64,000 nucleotides of DNA from DATDAH01 sp963823495 (GTDB lineage: Bacteria > Actinomycetota > Acidimicrobiia > Acidimicrobiales > DATDAH01): contig CAWGLV010000001.1 in the NCBI GenBank assembly GCA_963823495.1, positions 62,001 to 126,000 of the forward strand. The letters are read 5' to 3'. Numbering within the stretch: position 1 is the first letter of the stretch; each line of letters opens with the position of its first letter. The position numbers were made by a program, and so were the translations under genes. Below the pieces are notes generated by a model. It was not told the DNA's origin. It made no database searches and was given only the letters and a program-made list of their open reading frames with translations. Positions 1 to 7,545 of this stretch are shown piece after piece.

Positions 1-541
1 TCTGGACGACCTGCTTCTTGCCGCCCTTGAACTCGACGAAGTCCTCCATGGGGATGACCACCTCGTAGATGCGGCTCTCCATGTTCATGGACTGGGTCCG
101 CGCCTCGAGGTTGGACTTCACCTTCTTCTCGTAGCCCGACTGGGTGTGGACCACATACCACTTGCCCGGGCGGTCATAGGGGCTCTCCACCGGCGGGGCG
201 TCCTCGCCCTCGGCCAGCAGGTCGTCCTCGGTGAGCACCTCGGCGTCGGCGGCCTCCTCGGCGGGACCCGCTTCGGTCTCGACTTCGGTCTCGATCTTGT
301 GGTCGCCCAGGCCACCCAGGGCATCGAGGGGGTTGTCCACCGCCGGCTCGTTGAGGATGTCGGAGTGGGCGTGGTCGGCCTCGGTCTCGAAGGACTCGCT
401 GCCCCGCTCGCCGAGCAGCGCGGCCGGGTCGGCGGCCTCCTCGGCCGGGGCCTCCTCGGTCACGACGTCCACGGCGGTGGCATCGTCGGACGCGCCTTCG
501 TCGGCGCCATCGGTGGGTTCGGTGTCAGAGGTCAAGGTCAT
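1..541 (-). CDS. nusG: Transcription termination/antitermination protein NusG, partial (C-terminus beyond left edge)
   Basis: NusG binds RNA polymerase and couples it to Rho, NusA or ribosomes. About 180 codons are present. A long acidic, Ala/Glu-rich N-terminal extension of roughly 100 residues precedes the NGN domain, recognised by PGKWYVVHTQSGYEKKVKSN (near residues 120-140) and IYEVVIPMEDFVEFKGGKK. Such acidic extensions are common in high-GC actinobacteria. The KOW domain lies outside the window. The ATG at 541 overlaps the secE stop (TGATG), so the two genes are probably translationally coupled, as expected for the conserved secE-nusG pair. Confidence 0.95.
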   Translation of the reverse strand, partial: MTLTSDTEPTDGADEGASDDATAVDVVTEEAPAEEAADPAALLGERGSESFETEADHAHSDILNEPAVDNPLDALGGLGDHKIETEVETEAGPAEEAADAEVLTEDDLLAEGEDAPPVESPYDRPGKWYVVHTQSGYEKKVKSNLEARTQSMNMESRIYEVVIPMEDFVEFKGGKKQVVQ

Positions 542-846
542 CAGTCCGCGTTGAGCAATTTGAGGACGCCTTCGCCGAAGACGAAGTCGAGGCCGAAGAT
601 CAGTGCCGTCAGGAACACGACCGCGATGAGCACCACGACCGAGTACTTGACGGTCTCGTCCCGGGTGGGCCAGGCCACCTTGCGCATCTCGGCCCGGACC
701 TCACGCAGGAACTGCACCGGGCCCACCCGCTTCTCGCGGTTCTTGGCCGCAGGGGGAGGCTTGCGCTTCTGCGCGACAGGTTCACCGTCGGCCCCGAGCT
801 GCCCCTGTTTCTGGAGCATGCGCTTGGTCTGTCGGTTCATCGCCAT
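541..846 (-). CDS. secE: Preprotein translocase subunit SecE
   Basis: Small subunit of the SecYEG channel that clamps SecY in the inner membrane. The 101-residue product has a basic cytoplasmic N-terminus, the family signature around VQFLREVRAEMRKVAWPTRD (residues about 43-62), and one C-terminal membrane segment (VVVLIAVVFLTALIFGLDFVF). That single-span size is normal for Gram-positive SecE. A second ATG two codons in (840) is an equally good start; neither has a clear Shine-Dalgarno sequence. It follows tRNA-Trp and overlaps nusG by one base. Confidence 0.95.
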   Translation of the reverse strand: MAMNRQTKRMLQKQGQLGADGEPVAQKRKPPPAAKNREKRVGPVQFLREVRAEMRKVAWPTRDETVKYSVVVLIAVVFLTALIFGLDFVFGEGVLKLLNAD

Positions 847-891
847 GGGCGTGTGTCGTCAGGCTCGTAGTGGTCGGCTGATGGGGGTTTG

Positions 892-965
892 CAGGGCAGG
901 AGGGACTTGAACCCCCAACCTTCGGTTTTGGAGACCGGCGCTCTGCCAAATTGAGCTACTGCCCT
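892..965 (-). tRNA. trnW: tRNA-Trp (anticodon CCA)
   Basis: A 74-nt cloverleaf on the minus strand. The acceptor arms AGGGCAG/CTGCCCT pair fully with discriminator G. The anticodon loop is CTCCAAA (anticodon CCA), and the T arm is GGGGG-TTCAAGT-CCCTC. CCA is not encoded. It sits just upstream of secE, the usual actinobacterial tRNA-Trp/secE/nusG arrangement. Confidence 0.97.
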
Positions 966-1016
966 CCGGAGGTCGGCAGGCAGGATAGCGCGAGGGGTGC
1001 GCCTTCCCCCTCGGGT

Positions 1017-1235
1017 TCAGGACAGGCGGATCGCCAGCTCCTCGACCGAGGTCACCACCTCCAAGCCGTCACGCTCGGCGAGCCAGGCTCGGTTGTCACC
1101 ATGGAGCGCCTCGTCGGCGTCGTAGCGGTTCAGGATTGCCACCGTCCGCCAGTCGGCCGCCGCGTCCGACGTGAGACGGACGAGCTCGCGGCCCTCGGCC
1201 ACGATGGCGGGGGCGTTGTCGGCATAGCTCGCCAT
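1017..1235 (-). CDS. Hypothetical protein, 72 aa
   Basis: A short ORF between the anti-sigma factor gene and tRNA-Trp. The product looks soluble and codon-like (MASYADNAPAIVAEGRELVR at the start, then a Leu/Val/Glu-rich tail ending EELAIRLS), with no membrane segment or cysteine motif. I do not recognise the family. The ATG at 1235 has only a weak GAG element before it. The same frame stays open upstream, so the true start is uncertain and the ORF could be a decayed or spurious gene. It may be cotranscribed with the sigma/anti-sigma pair, 98 nt upstream. Confidence 0.4.
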   Translation of the reverse strand: MASYADNAPAIVAEGRELVRLTSDAAADWRTVAILNRYDADEALHGDNRAWLAERDGLEVVTSVEELAIRLS

Positions 1236-1333
1236 TCTCGGTGGACCCGTGCCCGACCACGGCGGCGTCGCGCGCCACCCGGTCCTGCTCCTCGTCGCCC
1301 ACCGGAGCAGTATCGCCGGGTCCCCCGACCGGA

Positions 1334-1699
1334 TCAGCCGGCGAGGCGGATCTTGCTGCGTCGGGACCGCAGCGTGAGCACCACCGCCGCGCCGGCGCCG
1401 GCCGCCGTGGCCGCCGCCAGCCCACCCAGGTAGGCCGCCCGACGACCCCGCACCAGGCCCCGTACGGCCCGCTGCTCGCCGGCCTCGGCGAGTGACAACA
1501 GCAGGTCCGGCAGGAGGCCGGGAGCCGGGACGAGCACCTCGGTGCGCAGGGCCCGCATGGCTCGCAACACCCGGCGGTACTGCACCGCGTCGGCCTGGCA
1601 GCGCAGACAGCGGTCCACGTGACGGCGGGCCTCGGGATCGAGGGCATCGAGGCCCTCGGCCGCGGCGGGGAGGAGATCGGCGACCTGGTCACACCGCAC
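1334..1699 (-). CDS. Zinc-finger anti-sigma factor (ZAS family), membrane anchored
   Basis: Likely holds its partner ECF sigma factor inactive at the membrane. From the GTG at 1699 the 121-residue product has Cys3 and the H-x3-C-x2-C motif at His27/Cys31/Cys34, the ZAS signature. A predicted membrane helix lies near residues 88-110 (AAYLGGLAAATAAGAGAAVV), followed by a basic end; almost nothing is predicted outside the cell. GTG 1699 is preferred to the upstream ATG at 1738: a GAGGGAG ribosome-binding site lies about 6 nt before it, and it overlaps the sigma stop by 11 nt, the usual coupling. The signal sensed is unknown. Confidence 0.85.
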   Translation of the reverse strand: MRCDQVADLLPAAAEGLDALDPEARRHVDRCLRCQADAVQYRRVLRAMRALRTEVLVPAPGLLPDLLLSLAEAGEQRAVRGLVRGRRAAYLGGLAAATAAGAGAAVVLTLRSRRSKIRLAG

Positions 1700-2267
1700 G
1701 GGCTTCTCCCTCGTGGGGCTGGGCGTAGAGGTCTTCACGGAGTCGGCGCCGAGCCCGGTGCAGGCGGACCTTGGCCGCGGTCACCGAGATGTCGAGCTCG
1801 GCCGCGATGGCGTCGTGGGGCAGGTCATAGACGTCGCGCAGCACGACCACAGCCCGGAGCCCGGGCGAGAGCCGGCGCAGCGCCTCGGTGAGGTGGTGAC
1901 GGAGGCTGTCGCCCTCGGCGTGGGCTACGGGGTCGATGTGGATGCGGTCGTCGGCCACGGGCGTCTCCTCGGTCAGCTCGTCGTGACGATGCCGGGCCCG
2001 GTGGCCGAGGAGCGTGCTGGCGCTGTTGGCGGTGATCCGGTACAGCCAGGTCTCGAAGCGGGCGTCGCCGCGGAACCGGTCCAGGGCCCGGAAGGCCCGC
2101 AGGTACGTGTCCTGGGTGACGTCCCGGGCGTCTTCGTCGTCCCCGGTCAGCCGGTAGGCCAGCGTGTAGGTCTCGGCGTGGGTGGCCCGCACCAGGGACT
2201 CGAAGGCCTGCCGATCGCCGCTCTGGGCCGCGACCACCAGGTCCGCGAGATCAGCACGGTCCGTCAC
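1689..2267 (-). CDS. ECF-family RNA polymerase sigma factor
   Basis: A group 4 sigma factor of 192 residues that redirects RNA polymerase to a stress regulon. Region 2 is visible around residues 20-95 (DEDARDVTQDTYLRAFRALD, then RFETWLYRITANSA). Region 4 occupies about 120-180, with the helix-turn-helix DLPHDAIAAELDISVTAAKV. The start is GTG 2267. It is followed, with an 11-nt overlap, by a ZAS anti-sigma gene, which predicts redox or envelope-stress control. The pair sits inside the otherwise conserved rpmG-tRNA-Trp-secE-nusG block, so it looks like an insertion. Its target promoters cannot be identified here. Confidence 0.92.
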   Translation of the reverse strand: MTDRADLADLVVAAQSGDRQAFESLVRATHAETYTLAYRLTGDDEDARDVTQDTYLRAFRALDRFRGDARFETWLYRITANSASTLLGHRARHRHDELTEETPVADDRIHIDPVAHAEGDSLRHHLTEALRRLSPGLRAVVVLRDVYDLPHDAIAAELDISVTAAKVRLHRARRRLREDLYAQPHEGEARAV

Positions 2268-2378
2268 AGGCGATCAGACCCGGTCATGCCGGCAGACGTT
2301 ACGCGAGACAGTTGACCTCCGCTGCCGCCCAAGGGGAGCGCGACACACCCCCACCGGCCCACGGTCACGGACGAGCCA

Positions 2379-2453
2379 GGGGGAGGCGGGGAGCCTTCCG
2401 CCGCGAGGACTTGCTCGTTTGCACCGCAGCAAGGGAGGCACCCCGCCTCCCCC
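2379..2453 (-). terminator. Perfect 13-bp inverted repeat with nested hairpin downstream of rpmG
   Basis: Arms 2379-2391 (GGGGGAGGCGGGG) and 2441-2453 are perfect reverse complements. Inside the 49-nt loop a second hairpin has 6-bp arms at 2410-2415 and 2428-2433. It begins 15 nt after the rpmG stop and ends before the sigma-factor start at 2267. It could be the tuf-rpmG terminator or a structured leader of the sigma gene. There is no T-tract, so intrinsic termination is not assured. Confidence 0.5.
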
Positions 2454-2467
2454 GGACCCGGGCCGGA

Positions 2468-2629
2468 CTACCGCGTCTCCTTGTGCAAGGTGTGGCGACG
2501 GTCCCAGCGGCAGTACTTCTTGAGCTCGATGCGCTCGCGCTGCTCGGCCTTGTTCTTGGAGGTGATGTAGTTGCGTCGCCGGCACTCCTGGCACTCCAGG
2601 GTGACCTGCGTCCGCTTGTCCGATGCCAT
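2468..2629 (-). CDS. rpmG: 50S ribosomal protein L33
   Basis: A 53-residue ribosomal protein of the large-subunit E-site region. The product starts MASDKRTQVTLECQECRRRN, and the tail KKYCRWDRRHTLHKETR is typical of L33. The first Cys pair (Cys13, Cys16) and the third Cys (Cys40) of the C+ zinc ribbon are present, but the fourth position (43) is Asp, so the ribbon is C-C-C-D or non-functional. An AGGAG ribosome-binding site precedes ATG 2629. It lies downstream of tuf in the same direction. Confidence 0.93.
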   Translation of the reverse strand: MASDKRTQVTLECQECRRRNYITSKNKAEQRERIELKKYCRWDRRHTLHKETR

Positions 2630-2721
2630 GAGTCGATCTCCTAGTTGTCTGCTCTCGGCTGACGCCTCATCGCGGTCCCGGCCAGGTCCCCTCCCAGCCG
2701 GCGAGCCGCCTGCGGCGTCTC

Positions 2722-3909
<1,188 letters not shown>

Positions 3910-3959
3910 TGCTGTGCTCCGGTGTCTCTCTGGTGATGGATGTCTGCTGTGGGCGATGG

Positions 3960-4033
3960 TGGCGGCGGTCAGAATCGAACTGACGACCCCTCGATTATGA
4001 GCCGAGTGCTCTTACCGACTGAGCTACGCCGCC
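3960..4033 (-). tRNA. trnM: tRNA-Met (anticodon CAT)
   Basis: A 74-nt cloverleaf. The acceptor arms GGCGGCG/CGCCGCC pair fully with discriminator A. The anticodon loop is CTCATAA, and the T arm is GTCAG-TTCGATT-CTGAC. The fully paired first base and the anticodon stem without three G-C pairs point to elongator, not initiator, tRNA-Met. It lies 50 nt upstream of tuf, probably in the same primary transcript. Confidence 0.95.
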
Positions 4034-4037
4034 CTGG

Positions 4038-4110
4038 AGCCCCCTGCCAGAATCGAACTGGCGACACCAGCCTTACCATGGCTGTGCTCTACCGACTGAG
4101 CTAAGGGGGC
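4038..4110 (-). tRNA. trnT: tRNA-Thr (anticodon GGT)
   Basis: A 73-nt cloverleaf with acceptor arms GCCCCCT/AGGGGGC, discriminator T, anticodon stem CAGCC/GGCTG, loop ATGGTAA (anticodon GGT) and T arm GCCAG-TTCGATT-CTGGC. It is four bases upstream of tRNA-Met, so the two are almost certainly processed from one transcript running into tuf. Confidence 0.96.
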
Positions 4111-4207
4111 GTCGACCGGCGGGCCAGCTTACCGGCCTGCGGCGCGGACACCCCAGGTGTCGACCGGCGACCTCAAGGCGGGGCGCCGGTCTGCCGACGG
4201 AGCATAC

Positions 4208-5530
4208 GTGCGGGTAGACCGGCTCGTCCTCGAAGCCACCGGGCGCTCCGTCGCTCTCGACCTCCACCCGCGCCTGACGGTGATCACGGGAGTGAGCGAG
4301 GTCGAGCGCGAGGGGCTGATCAGCGAGTTCGTGGCCGCGCTCGGGTCTCGGCGCTCCGGTGTGCACCTCGAGGTGACCTGGGACGACGGCACCCCCCTCG
4401 CCGTGTTCCGTCCGGACGGGGCCGAACACCGCGTCGTCGATGTCAACCGGGGCGTGGACGTGAGCGAAGCGTTCCGGGCGACCGCCGGCGACATCGACCT
4501 GTTGGGCAGCACCGGCTTCGACTCGGTGATGACCCGACGTCTGCTGTGCTGCACCGCGGCGGACCTCCAGACCAGCAGCCACTACGACGAGGTCATCCGG
4601 CGCCTGGCGGGCATGGACCAACAGGTGCTGTGGCACTACGCGGAGGTGACCGAGTCCGCCCACCGGGGACTGCGCACCGCGGCCCTCATCGCCGGCAGCG
4701 CGCCCGAGGACGCCGACGCGGCCGAAGCCATCGAGGAACGCCACGTCGCGCTGCTCGCCGCCCAACAGGATCAGGAGCGGATCCGGAAGCTGGCCTTCTT
4801 CGTGGCCGCGTTCAGCGCGATCGGCGCCGTGCCCCTCTCGGCGCTCGAAGGCCGGGTCCTGGCCATGCCGTTCGTGCTCTTCGCCGCCGTCGCCGCTCTC
4901 ACGTCCATCGTCTTCTGGGGTCGGGTGCGCCGGGCCCAGTCGGCCGAGACCGACGCCCTCGAAGCCGCCGGAGCGCCCTCCTACCTCGGATTCCACCTGG
5001 ACCGGGTCAACTCGCTGCTGGCCAACGACCGGGCGCGCCGCGTCCTGCTCGAGGCCGCCGACGTGCACCGCGCCGCCCTGGCCGACTGGGAGCAGCTCGT
5101 GGGCGCGGCGGTCACCACCGAATGGGCGATCGAGCACAAGGACGAGATCATCGCCGCCGCCCGACTCCGCCAGGACGTGACCGCTTCGAGCGCCGTGGGT
5201 GTCACCGGGGGCGGGGACCTGATCGCCCGGTTCGCCCAGGCACTGGACAGTCGCCTCACGGGCGTGCGCAACATCGGCCCCGGCCACCTCACCCTCCCGC
5301 TGATCCTGGACGACACCTTCACGGGCATCGACCCGGCGCTGAAGCCGCCGCTGCTCGAACTGCTGAGCCGAGCCACCGTCAGCCAGCAGGTGCTGTTCCT
5401 CACCACCGACGACGACGTCACGTCCTGGGCCCGTCTGGAGGCCATCGCCGGGAACCTGTCACTCATCGAGCCGGTCGCCACCCCCGACCCGGCCCCGCCG
5501 GCGGAACGCCACGAGGTCGACCTGCGCTGA
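4208..5530 (+). CDS. Membrane-hairpin SMC/YhaN-like ATPase relative with degenerate P-loop
   Basis: Resembles the head domains of RecF/SMC/YhaN-type ABC ATPases. The N-terminus reads VRVDRLVLEATGR. The position of the Walker A loop (about residues 23-37) reads LTVITGVSEVEREGL and lacks GKS/T. A clear Walker B/D-loop follows near 365-375 (LILDDTFTGID), then LFLTTDDDV. Between the halves, in place of a long coiled coil, are a short helical stretch and two predicted membrane helices (about 195-213 and 217-237). GTG 4208 is chosen because GGAG lies 5 nt before it and it gives a canonical N-terminus; GTG 4157 is an alternative. It stands alone on the plus strand. ATP binding is doubtful and function unknown. 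Confidence 0.7.
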   Translation: MRVDRLVLEATGRSVALDLHPRLTVITGVSEVEREGLISEFVAALGSRRSGVHLEVTWDDGTPLAVFRPDGAEHRVVDVNRGVDVSEAFRATAGDIDLLGSTGFDSVMTRRLLCCTAADLQTSSHYDEVIRRLAGMDQQVLWHYAEVTESAHRGLRTAALIAGSAPEDADAAEAIEERHVALLAAQQDQERIRKLAFFVAAFSAIGAVPLSALEGRVLAMPFVLFAAVAALTSIVFWGRVRRAQSAETDALEAAGAPSYLGFHLDRVNSLLANDRARRVLLEAADVHRAALADWEQLVGAAVTTEWAIEHKDEIIAAARLRQDVTASSAVGVTGGGDLIARFAQALDSRLTGVRNIGPGHLTLPLILDDTFTGIDPALKPPLLELLSRATVSQQVLFLTTDDDVTSWARLEAIAGNLSLIEPVATPDPAPPAERHEVDLR

Positions 5531-5574
5531 CCCCCACCGGCGCCACGAGGTCGACCGGCGCCAACCCCCACCGG
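5507..5574 (+). repeat. 34-bp tandem direct repeat spanning a stop codon
   Basis: Two adjacent 34-bp units (5507-5540 and 5541-5574) match at 31 of 34 positions. The TGA stop of the preceding gene (5528-5530) lies in unit 1; the equivalent triplet in unit 2 is CAA. It ends 16 bp before the next start codon. Confidence 0.8.
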
Positions 5575-5590
5575 GCACACTGTCTCCGCC

Positions 5591-6100
5591 ATGTTGATCA
5601 GACGCGCCGTGGTCGAGGACGCGGAGGCCATCCGTGCCATCTACAACGCCGAGGTCACCGGCTCCACCGTGACCTTCGACCTCGTGCCCCGCACGGCCGA
5701 GGAGCAGGTGGCCTGGCTGGTGCAGCGCTCCGGGGCCTACGCCGTCCTGGTGGCCGAGGACGACGACGGGACCGTTCTGGGCTTCGCCTCGCTCTCGCCC
5801 TTCCGCGACCGACCCGCCTACAGCACGACGGTCGAGGACTCGGTCTATGTCGGACGCGAGCAGCGGGCCGGGGGCGTCGGGCGGGCGCTGCTGGAGGAGT
5901 TGGTCGCCACGGCCACCGCGCACGGCTTCCACACCGTGATCGCCCGGATCGTGGGGGGCCACGAGGCCTCCATCGCCCTGCACCGCCGGGTCGGCTTCGA
6001 GGTCGTCGGCACCGAGCGCGAGGTGGGTCGGAAGATGGGCCGGTGGCTCGACGTCGTGGTCATGCAACGGTTGCTCGCCGAGCCGGGGTCCGCGTCGTGA
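5591..6100 (+). CDS. GNAT N-acetyltransferase, phosphinothricin/methionine sulfoximine acetyltransferase-like
   Basis: Predicted to acetylate small amino-group substrates using acetyl-CoA. The 169-residue product covers a whole single GNAT domain. Diagnostic stretches are RPAYSTTVEDSVYVG (about 78-92), the acetyl-CoA loop REQRAGGVGRALLEELV, ARIVGGHEASIALHRRVGF, and the C-terminal EVGRKMGRWLDVVVMQ, which together typify the PAT/YncA (MnaT) subgroup. In that subgroup substrates include methionine sulfoximine and phosphinothricin; the substrate here is not shown. It stands 60 bp after the membrane ATPase relative and 31 bp before sod, possibly in one transcription unit. Confidence 0.88.
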   Translation: MLIRRAVVEDAEAIRAIYNAEVTGSTVTFDLVPRTAEEQVAWLVQRSGAYAVLVAEDDDGTVLGFASLSPFRDRPAYSTTVEDSVYVGREQRAGGVGRALLEELVATATAHGFHTVIARIVGGHEASIALHRRVGFEVVGTEREVGRKMGRWLDVVVMQRLLAEPGSAS

Positions 6101-6131
6101 TCGCTCGCTCGGCGGACTAGAACCGGGGACC

Positions 6132-6737
6132 ATGAGGACCTACACGCTCCCCGAGCTCCCCTACGACCACACCGCCCTCGAGCCCCACGTCGACGCCCGC
6201 ATCATGGAGCTCCACCACGACAGGCACCACGCCGGGTACGTCGCCCAGGCCAACACGGCCCTCGAGAACCTGGCCGAGGCCCGCAGCAGCGGCGACTTCG
6301 CCCTCATCACCAAGCTGAGCAAGGACCTGGCCTTCAACCTCTCCGGCCACGTGCTGCACAGCGTCTTCTGGACCTGCATGGGCCCCGACGGCGGCGGCGC
6401 CCCCGAGGGCGAGTTGGCCGCGGCCATCGACGACAGCTTCGGTGGGATCTCCGGCCTCGAGGCCCAGCTCAGCGAGGCCACCAAGAGCGTCCAGGGCTCG
6501 GGTTGGGGGGCCCTGGCCTGGGAGCCGATGGCCGGGCGCCTCATCGTGGAGCAGGTCTATGACCACCAGGGCAACATCGGCCAGGGCGCAGATCCGATCC
6601 TGGTCATCGACGCCTGGGAGCACGCCTTCTACCTGCAGTACCTGAACGACAAGGCCGCGTGGGTCGACGCCTTCTGGGAGGTGGTCGACTGGTCGGCCGC
6701 AGCCGAGCGCTTCGAAGCCGTGCGGGCTCCCTCCTGA
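6132..6737 (+). CDS. sodA: Superoxide dismutase, Mn/Fe type
   Basis: Converts superoxide to oxygen and hydrogen peroxide in the cytosol. The 201-residue length is normal. Metal ligands are visible as His28 (MELHHDRHH), His76 (SGHVLHSVFW), Asp160 and His164 (DAWEHAFYLQY). Gly72 at the position that distinguishes the subtypes, together with Gln146, favours the Mn or cambialistic form; this is inference from family rules. No strong ribosome-binding site precedes the ATG. The stop is only 5 bp before the GTG proposed for the following BrkB-type gene. Confidence 0.96.
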   Translation: MRTYTLPELPYDHTALEPHVDARIMELHHDRHHAGYVAQANTALENLAEARSSGDFALITKLSKDLAFNLSGHVLHSVFWTCMGPDGGGAPEGELAAAIDDSFGGISGLEAQLSEATKSVQGSGWGALAWEPMAGRLIVEQVYDHQGNIGQGADPILVIDAWEHAFYLQYLNDKAAWVDAFWEVVDWSAAAERFEAVRAPS

Positions 6738-6742
6738 GCTCG

Positions 6743-7534
6743 GTGACCCCGACCCGGATGCTCGACCGCGTCGGGGCGATGCGCACCCGGATGAAGGCCG
6801 ACCAGGTGCCCCTGCTGTCCGCAGCCGTGGCCTTCTGGGCGATGCTCGCCCTGGTGCCGGCGTTGGTGGCCCTGGTCTCCCTCTACGGGCTCGTCGCCAA
6901 CCCGGCCGACGTCGAGCGCCAGGTGCGCGAGCACACCGAGGCGCTGCCCGAGGAGGCCCAGCAGCTGGTCGTCAGCCAACTGGCGGCCGTCGTCGACTCG
7001 CCCGGCGCCGGGCTGGGCACCGGTCTCGTCCTGGGCATCGCCTTCGCCCTCTTCGCCGCATCGGCCGCGATGCGCACGCTGACCACGGCCGTCGGCGTCG
7101 TGTACGGCGATGTCCCCGGGAGTCGGAGCTACGCCCGGGAGCGGGGCCGAGCGCTGGCCCTGACCCTCGGCGCCGTCGGGTTCGTGGCCGCCGCGGTCTA
7201 CGTGGTGACGATCGTCCCGACCGGGCACCCGTTGCTGTGGCTCCTGGACTGGGTCCTGCTCGGCGGAGGGCTGCTCCTCGGGATCGGGGCCCTCTACCGC
7301 CTCGGTCCGGCCCGGCACCCCGAGTCCCGCCTGGTCACCGCCGGGTCGGTGACCGCCGCGGTCCTCACCGTGGCGGTGTCCCTGTTGTTCACGCTCTACG
7401 CGAGCACGTTCGGCACCTACAACGAGACCTACGGCTCCCTGGCCGCGGTGGTGGTGCTGCTGCTCTGGTTCCAGCTCAGCGCCATGACGGTGCTGGTCGG
7501 CGCGACGCTGAACCAGATCCTGCTCCGGAGCTGA
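6743..7534 (+). CDS. YihY/BrkB family integral membrane protein
   Basis: A 263-residue polytopic membrane protein with about six hydrophobic segments. The hallmark C-terminal block FGTYNETYGSLAAVVVLLLW is near residues 215-234, and the N-terminal helix carries VPLLSAAVAFWAMLALVPAL. BrkB-family proteins were once called ribonuclease BN and are proposed transporters or serum-resistance factors; their function is unsettled. GTG 6743 is chosen because it follows sod by 5 bp; ATG 6758 is an alternative. It converges with the ABC exporter gene, leaving only 11 bp between stops and no recognisable terminator. Confidence 0.85.
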   Translation: MTPTRMLDRVGAMRTRMKADQVPLLSAAVAFWAMLALVPALVALVSLYGLVANPADVERQVREHTEALPEEAQQLVVSQLAAVVDSPGAGLGTGLVLGIAFALFAASAAMRTLTTAVGVVYGDVPGSRSYARERGRALALTLGAVGFVAAAVYVVTIVPTGHPLLWLLDWVLLGGGLLLGIGALYRLGPARHPESRLVTAGSVTAAVLTVAVSLLFTLYASTFGTYNETYGSLAAVVVLLLWFQLSAMTVLVGATLNQILLRS

Positions 7535-7545
7535 GCGGACCGGGT

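Noticed and set aside
118..324. 68-codon minus-strand ORF within nusG
   Set aside because: Arg/Pro-rich shadow; the NusG frame on the same strand is clearly the coding one.
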